Assembly: GCA_024644775.1 (NCBI GenBank)
Contig: JAHEHB010000121.1
Location: 1 to 13,183, forward strand
DNA length: 13,183 nucleotides
Direction: 5' to 3'
Origin: Deltaproteobacteria bacterium
GTDB taxonomy: Bacteria > Desulfobacterota > Desulfobacteria > Desulfobacterales > SURF-15
In this document: positions 1 to 6,542 of the stretch, in pieces
Position numbering within the stretch: the stretch's first letter is position 1
How the letters are laid out: every line of letters starts with the position of its first letter
The notes under the pieces: model-generated
The model's input: only the letters and a program-made list of their open reading frames with translations
What the model was told of the DNA's origin: nothing
Database searches by the model: none
Translations under genes and position numbers: made by a program

Positions 1-1
1 A

Positions 2-733
2 AATCTACTTGTGACCGATGACGGAATCTCAGGCATCGTCGTGGTCCTCAACCAGTGTCTGAATAAGATTCATCAGGCGGGTCAAGAAAACGACTGTGTA
101 TACGTAAAAGCCATGGCAGGAGCCAAATTACAAACCCTTTGTTGGCATGCGGTGAGAAACGGTCTCGCAGGGTTAAATTTTGCGTTGGGTATTCCGGGGA
201 CGGTTGGCGGCGGTATTATAATGAATGCAGGCACGGCACGCGGGTGTCTAGCGGATGTGGTAACGGCGATTACCGTCCTACACCCAGATGGTGACGTTCG
301 ACGATTAAAGAAAGACGCTCTCGATTTTGCCTACCGGAGTCTCTCATTGGGTGGCTTGGATGATGACAACCCATCGATCATTTTAGACAGCTGTTTTTGC
401 CTTCACCCAGCCCGAGTCGACAAACTGCAAGACGAGGCCAAAGAGATCCTCGATTCTAGAAAGAACAGGGAACCTACCGGTTCTCGCAGTGCGGGATGTA
501 TGTTTAAGAATCCATCACCGGATAAACCAGCCGGACGGCTCATTGATCAAGGGGGACTAAAGGGGCGAAAAATAGGCGGTGCAGAGATTTCTCGTAAACA
601 TGCGAATTACATCATCAATGGCGGAAACGCATCCGCAGCGGATATCCTCGCCCTCATGTCCCTTGTACGGGAAACGGTGAAAAAACAATTTGATGTTGAT
701 TTAACACCGGAAGTAAAGGTCATCGGCGATTAA
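2..733 (+). CDS. murB: UDP-N-acetylenolpyruvoylglucosamine reductase MurB, 5' end cut by the window
   Basis: MurB reduces UDP-GlcNAc-enolpyruvate to UDP-MurNAc with NADPH and FAD in the cytoplasm, the second committed step of peptidoglycan synthesis. The frame is open to the window edge and reads NLLVTDDGISG before the GTG at 11, which aligns with the interior of MurB. The GTG is therefore not the start, and roughly 70 N-terminal residues are missing. Visible family signatures are the FAD-binding GIPGTVGGGIIMNAG (about 188-232), YRSLSLGG, and the C-terminal AGCMFKNP, AGRLIDQGGLKG and GGAEISRKHANYIIN. In the AGCMFKNP box, Cys (codon 497-499) sits where E. coli MurB has its proton-donating Ser (Ser229); from memory, Cys at this place also occurs in other MurBs. 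The context, murB followed by ftsQ, ftsA and ftsZ, is a standard dcw cluster. The identification is secure. Confidence 0.96.
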   Translation, partial: NLLVTDDGISGIVVVLNQCLNKIHQAGQENDCVYVKAMAGAKLQTLCWHAVRNGLAGLNFALGIPGTVGGGIIMNAGTARGCLADVVTAITVLHPDGDVRRLKKDALDFAYRSLSLGGLDDDNPSIILDSCFCLHPARVDKLQDEAKEILDSRKNREPTGSRSAGCMFKNPSPDKPAGRLIDQGGLKGRKIGGAEISRKHANYIINGGNASAADILALMSLVRETVKKQFDVDLTPEVKVIGD

Positions 734-734
734 T

Positions 735-1613
735 ATGATGCGAAAACGAAACCGAATCAAGCCTTCAAATCAGGGCTACCAGAGATGGGTGCACGCGGTT
801 CGGATATGTTTCAAGGTATCGATGGGCGTCGGTTTTATTGTGGCAATGAGTGCGACATTTCTTTTGGCATATGATGTTTTGACGCAATGGGACTACTTCA
901 AGGTCACCCGGATTGACGTCAGTGGCGCGCATCGGCTCTCGAAAGCGGAAATATGCGATCAAACAAAAATAAAGGAAGGCATCAATATTTATTCGGTAAA
1001 CCTGTCGAAAGCGCAAAAACGAATGCTGGCCCATCCATGGATCGCCGAGGCCGAAATCAGCCGACGGCCTCCGAACGGTATTCGGATGGTCGTCCGAGAG
1101 CATGTGCCTTTGGCGTTTATTAAGTTAAACCGAACGTACGTCATCAATGCTCAGGGAGAGATATTTAAAGAAAAGAGTCCATCCGATCGGTTGGGTCTTC
1201 CCGTCATCCAGGGGATGGTATTTTCGGATATTCCTATTGGTGGTCAATCGAAGAGTCTGCCCTTTCAAGCGGTGATGGAGGTTTTAGGCCTTGGGAAACG
1301 TCAAGGCAATAGTCTTCCCAATCGGAAGATCAATAGAATCCATGTGGACAGAGAAACAGGACTGACCCTCTATGCGTTCAAAAACGAGATCGCCATTTGG
1401 ATGGGATATCATAATTATCCTGAAAAATATGAAAAACTGAAACAGGTTCTGTCCTATTTGCAACAACAGAAGAATTCCGAAAGGGTTTACTTTATCGACC
1501 TGAATAACGAAAAACGGATTGTAGTGCAGCCCATCAAAACAGAAGTAACCGGAGAGGGAAAAAACAAGGAGGTATCGTTTGCAGAAACAAGACAATATTA
1601 TCGTTGGGCTTGA
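735..1613 (+). CDS. ftsQ: Cell division protein FtsQ (DivIB family)
   Basis: FtsQ is a bitopic inner-membrane divisome protein that links FtsZ/FtsA to the FtsB-FtsL and septal peptidoglycan synthase modules. The 292-aa product has a basic cytoplasmic tail (residues 1-23), one hydrophobic segment (about 24-47), then a POTRA domain (about 55-124: FKVTRIDVSG, HPWIAEAEISRRPPNGIRM, VREHVPLAF) and the FtsQ beta domain. The length is normal for the family. The gene begins 1 nt after the murB stop; ATG 735 and ATG 738 are both possible. Only a weak AAAGGT (715-720) lies upstream at an overlong spacing, so translational coupling to murB is likely. Its last 35 nt overlap the beginning of ftsA. Confidence 0.93.
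   Translation: MMRKRNRIKPSNQGYQRWVHAVRICFKVSMGVGFIVAMSATFLLAYDVLTQWDYFKVTRIDVSGAHRLSKAEICDQTKIKEGINIYSVNLSKAQKRMLAHPWIAEAEISRRPPNGIRMVVREHVPLAFIKLNRTYVINAQGEIFKEKSPSDRLGLPVIQGMVFSDIPIGGQSKSLPFQAVMEVLGLGKRQGNSLPNRKINRIHVDRETGLTLYAFKNEIAIWMGYHNYPEKYEKLKQVLSYLQQQKNSERVYFIDLNNEKRIVVQPIKTEVTGEGKNKEVSFAETRQYYRWA
1566..1573 (+). promoter_or_regulatory. Perfect Shine-Dalgarno for ftsA, supporting a TTG start
   Basis: AAGGAGGT lies 5 nt before TTG 1579, inside the ftsQ coding sequence. The following residues (MQKQDNIIVGLDIGTT) place the actin-fold phosphate-1 motif at the usual distance from the N terminus, and no ATG or GTG fits better. This makes the rare TTG the probable start. Confidence 0.85.
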
Positions 1614-2805
1614 TATTGGTACGACAAAGATTTGTACCGTGGTTGGTGAACTGTCCGGCGGTGACATCAACATCATCGGCATCGGTACGCACCCCTCCAT
1701 CGGTCTTCGAAAAGGCGTGGTGGTAAACATCGAATCAACGGTTGAATCCATAAAAAAGGCAGTCGAGGAGGCGGAATTGATGGCCGGCTGTGAAATCTCA
1801 TCGGTGTACGCTGGCATTGCCGGCGGCCACATCACCGGGTTCAACAGCCGTGGCATCGTTGCGATCAAGGGATCAGAAATTGCGCAAAATGATGTCGATC
1901 GGGTGATCGATGCCGCAAGAGCCGTGGCCATCCCCATGGACAGGGAAGTGATTCATGTACTTCCTCAAGAATACATGGTCGACGATGAACCCGGGATTCA
2001 AAATCCCATCGGAATGGCGGGGGTTCGTCTGGAAGCCAAGATCCATATTGTAACCGGCGCGGTCACCTCTGCACACAATATTGTTAAGTGCGCCAATCGT
2101 GCCGGACTCGATGTTTGCGATATCGTGTTGGAATCGTTGGCCTCAGGTGAAGCGGTGCTGACCAACGAAGAAAAAGAATTGGGTGTGACATTGCTCGACC
2201 TTGGCGGTGGAACGACGGATCTGGCGGTTTTTTCCGGAAACAATATCAAGCACACGTTTGTCCTGGCGCTTGGCGGAAACAATCTTACCAATGATATTGC
2301 GGTCGGACTTCGTGCTCCCATCGCTGAAGCTGAGAAGATTAAGAAGAAATATGGTACCTGCATGGCTCGAAACATTAGCAGTGAAGAATCCATCGAAGTT
2401 CCCGGCATGGGAGGCCGGAAGCCGAGAACATTGCCCCGACAGATTTTGGCGGAAATCCTTGAGCCGCGTATGGAAGAAATTTTTACCTTGATTCAACGAG
2501 AAATCTTCAGGGCAGGAATGGAAAGCTATATGACTTCGGGCTCTGTTTTAACCGGAGGATCCTCTCTGTTGGAAGGGGTTATAGAGGTTGCGGAAACGAT
2601 ACTCAACCTTCCCACCCGTTTAGGTAAACCCCAAGGAATCAGCGGGTTAGTCGATGTGGTGAACAACCCCATGTATGCGACCGGCGTTGGACTTGTGATA
2701 TATGGTGCGAAAAATCAAACCGCAAAAAAATTCAGAATTCGTGACACGAACATTTTTAACCGAATCGTCAATCGAATGAAAAACTGGTTTAAGGAGGTCG
2801 TTTAA
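1579..2805 (+). CDS. ftsA: Cell division protein FtsA
   Basis: FtsA is an actin-like ATPase that tethers FtsZ filaments to the cytoplasmic membrane and recruits later divisome proteins. The 408-aa product shows phosphate-1 motif GLDIGTTKICTVVGE (10-24), the SHS2/1C subdomain region (about 85-165), phosphate-2 motif LLDLGGGTTDLAVFSG (205-220), adenosine motif VLTGGSSLLEGV (323-334) and a C-terminal amphipathic membrane-targeting helix (about 389-406). The start is TTG 1579 behind a perfect SD, overlapping ftsQ by 35 nt, so the two are translationally coupled. The final codons carry a second AAGGAGGT (2791-2798) that serves the next reading frame rather than ftsZ directly. Length and motifs are ordinary for the family. 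Confidence 0.97.
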   Translation: MQKQDNIIVGLDIGTTKICTVVGELSGGDINIIGIGTHPSIGLRKGVVVNIESTVESIKKAVEEAELMAGCEISSVYAGIAGGHITGFNSRGIVAIKGSEIAQNDVDRVIDAARAVAIPMDREVIHVLPQEYMVDDEPGIQNPIGMAGVRLEAKIHIVTGAVTSAHNIVKCANRAGLDVCDIVLESLASGEAVLTNEEKELGVTLLDLGGGTTDLAVFSGNNIKHTFVLALGGNNLTNDIAVGLRAPIAEAEKIKKKYGTCMARNISSEESIEVPGMGGRKPRTLPRQILAEILEPRMEEIFTLIQREIFRAGMESYMTSGSVLTGGSSLLEGVIEVAETILNLPTRLGKPQGISGLVDVVNNPMYATGVGLVIYGAKNQTAKKFRIRDTNIFNRIVNRMKNWFKEVV

Positions 2806-2806
2806 A

Positions 2807-2887
2807 ATGACAGGATCGGCACAAACCATCAGTTGGCATCACAACATGTTATGTACATGCAAGACATTATATCAAAACAGGAGGTGA
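2807..2887 (+). CDS. Possible 26-aa leader peptide between ftsA and ftsZ
   Basis: An ATG 1 nt after the ftsA stop has a perfect AAGGAGGT (2791-2798) 8 nt upstream, inside the end of ftsA. The frame encodes 26 residues (MTGSAQTISW, then HHNMLCTCKTLYQNRR) and ends AGG AGG TGA. Those last two codons plus the stop form the AGGAGGTGA that is the ribosome-binding site of ftsZ (ATG 2893). A ribosome finishing this peptide would therefore occupy the ftsZ initiation site, so translation of the two should be linked, either by coupling or by occlusion. The tandem rare-type Arg codons could slow termination. The peptide resembles nothing I recognise; HH and CTC might bind metal but this is speculation. 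It is not in the ftsZ frame. Confidence concerns whether it is translated, and rests mainly on the SD quality and the exact fit between two genes. Confidence 0.5.
   Translation: MTGSAQTISWHHNMLCTCKTLYQNRR
2879..2887 (+). promoter_or_regulatory. Shine-Dalgarno of ftsZ, fixing its start at 2893
   Basis: AGGAGGTGA ends 5 nt before ATG 2893, with the AGGAGGT core 7 nt before it. The ftsZ frame is open further upstream, with TTG at 2833 and ATG at 2851 and 2857, but none of those has an SD, and the extra residues do not resemble FtsZ. The start is therefore taken as 2893. Confidence 0.88.
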
Positions 2888-2892
2888 GGAAC

Positions 2893-4095
2893 ATGTTATT
2901 TACTTACGTAGACACGGAGAAATCGGCGAAAATCAAAGTCATCGGTGTTGGAGGCGCGGGTGGAAATGCGATTAACAACATGATCGAGTCCAACCTCCAG
3001 GGTGTTAAGTTCATTGCAGCCAATACCGACGGCCAATCCCTTGAAACTTCCAAGGCACCCGTGAAGATTCAACTGGGCGAAAAATTAACCGAGGGACTGG
3101 GGGCAGGTGCAAACCCTGAACTCGGGCGGGACGCAGCGCTTGAAAATCCAGATGTCGTACGAAGCGCCCTTGAGGGAAGCCATATGGTATTTATAACGGC
3201 TGGCTTCGGCGGAGGCACTGGAACCGGCTCGGCTCCGGTAATTGCAGAGATTTGTAAGGATCTGGGAGCGCTGACGGTGGCGGTGGTTACCAAACCTTTC
3301 TCCTTTGAGGGGAGAAAGCGCACCCTAGTGGCTGAGGAAGGGATTGACAGGCTAAAGGAATTTGCCGATACGGTGATTACCATTCCCAATGACCGGCTCA
3401 GAGGGCTTGCAACAAAAAATGCAAGGATGCTGGATATGTTTAGACGGGCAGATGAGATCCTGCTTCATTCTGTCAAAGGCATTACCGATTTAATTATGAT
3501 GCCGGGTTTGGTCAACCTTGATTTTGCAGATGTGCGAACCACGATGTCGAAAGCAGGGATGGCCATAATGGGTATCGGTATCGCCAGTGGTGAAAACCGA
3601 GCGGTAGAAGCTGCCGAACGAGCGATTTCGCATCCGCTGCTGGAAGATATTTCCATTTCAGGTGCCAGGGGGGTGCTTATGAATATCACATGCAGCAGTG
3701 ATTTAACCATGGAGGAGATGACGGAAGCCTCTGAGCGCATATATAAAGAGGTCGGTGAGGATGCTGAAATTATTTGGGGGGCGGTCATGGAAGACAGCCT
3801 TGGGGATGAAATGCGGGTCACCGTCATCGCCACAGGCATTGGGTGTGTCGAACAATCAGAGATGTTGGACAAAAGCCGAGACCGGACCCAGACTCAGACC
3901 CAGTCCCTGAGGGGAAAGGTTCGAGATGTCACACCGGCTGATCTGAACAGTGCAGTGAACTATGATGAACCGACTTTTATTCGTCAACAGGAAGCCGTCG
4001 GAGAGTCCACCGGTGCCAGCTACAGGGGTTATAAAGGAATTGTTATCGATAATGATCTTGATATACCAACTTTTTTGAGGAGGAAAGCAGATTAG
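2893..4095 (+). CDS. ftsZ: Cell division protein FtsZ
   Basis: FtsZ is the tubulin-like GTPase that polymerises into the Z ring at midcell. The 400-aa product starts [10 protein letters not shown] and then shows [17 protein letters not shown] (14-30), NTDGQSL (44-50), the GTP-binding tubulin signature GGGTGTG (106-112), NDRL (166-169), the T7 synergy loop NLDFADVR (208-215) that completes the GTPase site of the neighbouring subunit, a variable linker (about 320-385) and a conserved C-terminal peptide [11 protein letters not shown] (388-398) for binding FtsA and other partners. All catalytic elements are intact. It follows ftsA after an 87-nt spacer holding the putative 26-aa leader frame. There is no obvious terminator after it; a new promoter begins 10 nt beyond its stop. 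Confidence 0.98.
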   Translation: MLFTYVDTEKSAKIKVIGVGGAGGNAINNMIESNLQGVKFIAANTDGQSLETSKAPVKIQLGEKLTEGLGAGANPELGRDAALENPDVVRSALEGSHMVFITAGFGGGTGTGSAPVIAEICKDLGALTVAVVTKPFSFEGRKRTLVAEEGIDRLKEFADTVITIPNDRLRGLATKNARMLDMFRRADEILLHSVKGITDLIMMPGLVNLDFADVRTTMSKAGMAIMGIGIASGENRAVEAAERAISHPLLEDISISGARGVLMNITCSSDLTMEEMTEASERIYKEVGEDAEIIWGAVMEDSLGDEMRVTVIATGIGCVEQSEMLDKSRDRTQTQTQSLRGKVRDVTPADLNSAVNYDEPTFIRQQEAVGESTGASYRGYKGIVIDNDLDIPTFLRRKAD

Positions 4096-4104
4096 TAACA
4101 CCGG

Positions 4105-4133
4105 TTGACACGTGTCGGTTTAAGATTGATAAT
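4105..4133 (+). promoter_or_regulatory. Sigma-70 type promoter for the radical SAM gene
   Basis: TTGACA (4105-4110) and GATAAT (4128-4133) are separated by exactly 17 nt, an 11 of 12 match to the housekeeping consensus. The expected start of transcription is near 4140, leaving a leader of about 30 nt before ATG 4172. It lies in the only non-coding stretch between ftsZ and the next gene and points the right way. It is the best promoter match found in the window and could also feed the downstream cytochrome-rnf genes by read-through. Confidence 0.75.
4107..4116 (+). promoter_or_regulatory. Palindrome overlapping the promoter -35 box, possible operator
   Basis: GACACGTGTC is a perfect 10-bp dyad covering the last four bases of the -35 box and the start of the spacer. 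A protein bound here would block RNA polymerase. In RNA, G-T pairs could lengthen the stem outward, but no U-tract follows, so it does not look like a terminator for ftsZ. The operator role is an inference from position and symmetry only. Confidence 0.4.
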
Positions 4134-4171
4134 ATTGGTAAAGTAATCGATCTAACTGTCGAACGTCAACC

Positions 4172-5935
4172 ATGCCAGTAAAATCCCATATATCCAGCAA
4201 AGACTTTCTCAACAAAGAGATCGGTACCATACGGAAACGATGGGAGAGACGAATCAAAGTAGCGGTTGCCTATCCCAACAGGTATCATGTTGGGATGTCC
4301 AATCTCGGTTTCCAGACGATCTACCGTTTGCTGAACGGTTTTGATGAGGTTGTTTGTGAACGCGTCTTTCTCCCGGAAAACAGCCGGAACGCTCATCCAT
4401 CGATCAAATCTCTGGAATCGTCGAGACCGGTTTCGGATTTTGATATTCTTGCATTTTCGATTTCCTTTGAGAATGACTACCCCAACCTCCTTGCAATTCT
4501 CCAACAGGCAGGACTCCCACTGCAATCTAAAGACCGAAGCCCCTCCCACCCTTTGGTGATTGCAGGGGGTGTCTCCTGCTGGTTAAACCCGGAACCCATT
4601 TCAGATTTTATCGATTGCTTCCTCATTGGAGAAGCTGAACCATTGCTCCCCCGTTTTATCGATTATTATGATCCAACCGCCCCTCGAACAACTGCTCTAA
4701 AGACAATCGCGCGTGAGGTTCCGGGCACGTATGTACCCGCATTCTATAAAACCACCTACGGCACAGATGGAACACTTGCCGGTTTCGTGCCCACAAGAGA
4801 TGTTCCCCAGAAAATAAATCGGACCCTCCAGACGGATCTTTCAAAAAGCCCGGCGCATAGCGTCGTCTTGACACCCGATACGACCTTCCCACAAACATTT
4901 CTTGTGGAAGTCGGAAGAGGATGTCCCCACGGCTGCCGGTTTTGCGCCACCGGCTATATCTATCGACCGCCGAGATTTAGATCCCTGGCCCTGCTTGAGC
5001 AGTGTATTCAAAAGGGCGCTGCGCAAACCCGTACCATCGGATTGGTGGGAGCGGCGGTTTCGGATCATCCTGATATTTTGCAACTTTGTCAAAGCACAAA
5101 TACGAGTACTCGTGAGATCCGTCTGTCTTTCAGTTCGCTACGGGCAGATGCGCTCTCACCGGAGTTACTTTCAACGTTGCAGGAAAGTGGCGTAAAAACG
5201 GCAACCATTGCACCCGATGCCGGGTCTGAACGGATGCGAAATGTCATTAATAAAGGGATTTCAGAAGATATCCTGCTCGAGGCGGCGGAATCTCTCGTGG
5301 CACACGGTATTCCAAACTTAAAACTCTATTTTATGGTCGGATTGCCAACCGAAAGCATGGAGGACATTGAATCTATTGTTTCGCTCTGCAAAAGACTCAA
5401 ACACCGATTTCTTAAATCAAGCAGGGTTAGGAAACGTATCGGGGAAATTACCGTCAGCCTGAACTCTTTTGTTCCAAAACCCTTCACCCCGTTCCAGTGG
5501 GTTGCCATGGAGGAACTCGGAATGCTTAAGACGAAGATAAAAAGGGTTCGGCAGGGATTAAAAAATGTGTCGAATGTTCGCGTCAACGCAGATGTTCCCC
5601 GCTGGGCATACATTCAAGCACTCTTGTCTCGAGGGGACCGAAGAGTGGCCCATATTCTGATGTTGGCGCATCAAAATCAAAACAACTGGGCCAAAACACT
5701 AAAGGCGTCTTCGCTGAATTCGGATTTTTATGTTTATCGTAACCGGGATGTACAGGAGTTACTGCCATGGGACTTCATCGATCACGGTATCGAAAAATCG
5801 TACCTCATTAGAGAGTATGAGAAGGCTCTGCGAGCCGAGGCGACGCCGGTGTGTCGCGTGGGATCCTGTCATACCTGTGGGGTTTGTCGAGAAACGAATG
5901 GAACGCCCCAGGAGAAAAGAAAAAAAATTACTTGA
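4172..5935 (+). CDS. B12-binding-type radical SAM protein, substrate unknown
   Basis: The 587-aa protein has a cobalamin-binding-like N-terminal region (about 28-165: VAVAYPNRYHVGMSNLG, DILAFSISFENDYPN, LVIAGGVSCWLNPEP, DCFLIGEAE) and a radical SAM core with the CX3CX2C motif GCPHGCRFC (Cys251, Cys255, Cys258), which would hold the [4Fe-4S] cluster that cleaves S-adenosylmethionine. Further core elements are LRADALS, TIAPDAGSERMRNVINKG and LYFMVGLPTES. A C-terminal Cys cluster (Cys561, 566, 569, 572; CRVGSCHTCGVC) could bind an extra metal or Fe-S cluster. It resembles the TIGR03960-type family but is short and lacks the DUF2344-type extension. No DXHXXG cobalamin motif is obvious, so B12 binding is unproven. 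ATG 4172 has no clear SD; the frame closes at the TAA at 4139 and no better start lies between. It has its own promoter. The radical SAM call is certain; the reaction is unknown. Confidence 0.88.
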   Translation: MPVKSHISSKDFLNKEIGTIRKRWERRIKVAVAYPNRYHVGMSNLGFQTIYRLLNGFDEVVCERVFLPENSRNAHPSIKSLESSRPVSDFDILAFSISFENDYPNLLAILQQAGLPLQSKDRSPSHPLVIAGGVSCWLNPEPISDFIDCFLIGEAEPLLPRFIDYYDPTAPRTTALKTIAREVPGTYVPAFYKTTYGTDGTLAGFVPTRDVPQKINRTLQTDLSKSPAHSVVLTPDTTFPQTFLVEVGRGCPHGCRFCATGYIYRPPRFRSLALLEQCIQKGAAQTRTIGLVGAAVSDHPDILQLCQSTNTSTREIRLSFSSLRADALSPELLSTLQESGVKTATIAPDAGSERMRNVINKGISEDILLEAAESLVAHGIPNLKLYFMVGLPTESMEDIESIVSLCKRLKHRFLKSSRVRKRIGEITVSLNSFVPKPFTPFQWVAMEELGMLKTKIKRVRQGLKNVSNVRVNADVPRWAYIQALLSRGDRRVAHILMLAHQNQNNWAKTLKASSLNSDFYVYRNRDVQELLPWDFIDHGIEKSYLIREYEKALRAEATPVCRVGSCHTCGVCRETNGTPQEKRKKIT

Positions 5936-6032
5936 AAGCCCAATTACATTATGGTACCCATCTCTCTTATTCTTTTGTCGAGCTGTTGAAAGAAAACAAG
6001 ACCACTAAATCTGAAAGGATCTTATACAACGT
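5936..6032. other. Intergenic spacer before the cytochrome-rnf genes
   Basis: This 97-nt stretch holds no gene. It contains AAAGGA (6014-6019) 13 nt before ATG 6033, a distant ribosome-binding site. TTGAAA and TTATAC elements occur but not at a workable spacing, so no promoter is called. No terminator hairpin is visible, so transcription from 4140 could continue into the operon. Confidence 0.5.
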
Positions 6033-6479
6033 ATGTCACCGATGAGAGAACGAAAGTTTGCGTATTATTTGGCCGGCGTTTTGTTGGTTGTGGGCACCAT
6101 CAGTTATGCCGCCTTTCCGGTGAAGACTCCGGAGCAGCCCATACGAATCATGTTTAAGTCTGTCTCGGGAAACGTATTGTTCGATCATAAAACCCATGGT
6201 TCGGACTCAGGCTATGGCAATTCTTGCGAGGATTGCCACCATCACCCTGGTGAGGGTGAAGCGGATCTTCGGGCATGTAAGGACTGCCACCAGATCCCGC
6301 CAGAAGGTGAATCCGTACCGAAGGCCTGCCTAGACTGTCACGATGCAACCGAGGTTGAAGACACGGAAATCATGAAAAGCTCGGATGCCTTTCATGCGCA
6401 ATGCAGGGGATGCCATGAGGATTTTGGAGCAGGTCCCGGGAAAGGCTCCGAAGAGTGTTCATCCTGCCATGTCCTCTAA
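6033..6479 (+). CDS. Pentahaem cytochrome c (cytochrome c3/c7-like) of the Rnf operon
   Basis: The 148-aa product has an N-terminal signal or anchor segment (about 9-27), so the rest should face the periplasm. Five CXXCH haem-attachment motifs lie at 65-69, 82-86, 99-103, 124-128 and 142-146. The protein contains exactly ten His: five in the motifs and five others (52, 55, 70, 71, 121). All ten Cys are in motifs. This is the count needed for five bis-His, low-potential haems. FDHKTHG followed by CEDCHH is the class III cytochrome c3/c7 pattern, but that family has three or four haems. ATG 6042 is an alternative start; a cleavage site after SYA (23-25) is possible, and retention as a membrane anchor is equally plausible. 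Lying 63 nt before rnfC, it probably exchanges electrons with the Rnf complex at the outer face of the membrane. Confidence 0.93.
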   Translation: MSPMRERKFAYYLAGVLLVVGTISYAAFPVKTPEQPIRIMFKSVSGNVLFDHKTHGSDSGYGNSCEDCHHHPGEGEADLRACKDCHQIPPEGESVPKACLDCHDATEVEDTEIMKSSDAFHAQCRGCHEDFGAGPGKGSEECSSCHVL

Positions 6480-6493
6480 ACGGATCGCTACTT

Positions 6494-6526
6494 CCCAGTG
6501 GGCAATATGCCCCGTTATTTTATTGT
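6494..6526 (+). terminator. Short hairpin with T-rich tail between cytochrome and rnfC, possible attenuator
   Basis: GGGCA (6500-6504) pairs with TGCCC (6508-6512) across a 3-nt loop and is followed by CGTTATTTTATTG. An alternative CCC-AGT-GGG hairpin (6494-6502) uses the same GGG, so the two are mutually exclusive. The stem is only 5 bp and the tail is interrupted, so it would be a weak terminator or an mRNA processing/stability element that lets the cytochrome be made in excess of the membrane complex. Confidence 0.3.
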
Positions 6527-6542
6527 GATGAGGGGTTTGATA

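Noticed and set aside
1284..1937. 217-codon open frame on the - strand across ftsQ and ftsA
   Set aside because: It is antisense to two clear genes, has low-complexity residues and no recognisable domain.
2833..2892. Upstream extension of ftsZ from TTG 2833 or ATG 2851/2857
   Set aside because: No SD precedes these starts, the added residues do not look like FtsZ, and ATG 2893 has an excellent SD.
6498..6542. GTG start of rnfC at 6498
   Set aside because: It has no SD, and the extra residues would lie over the hairpin region; ATG 6543 has GAGGGG upstream.
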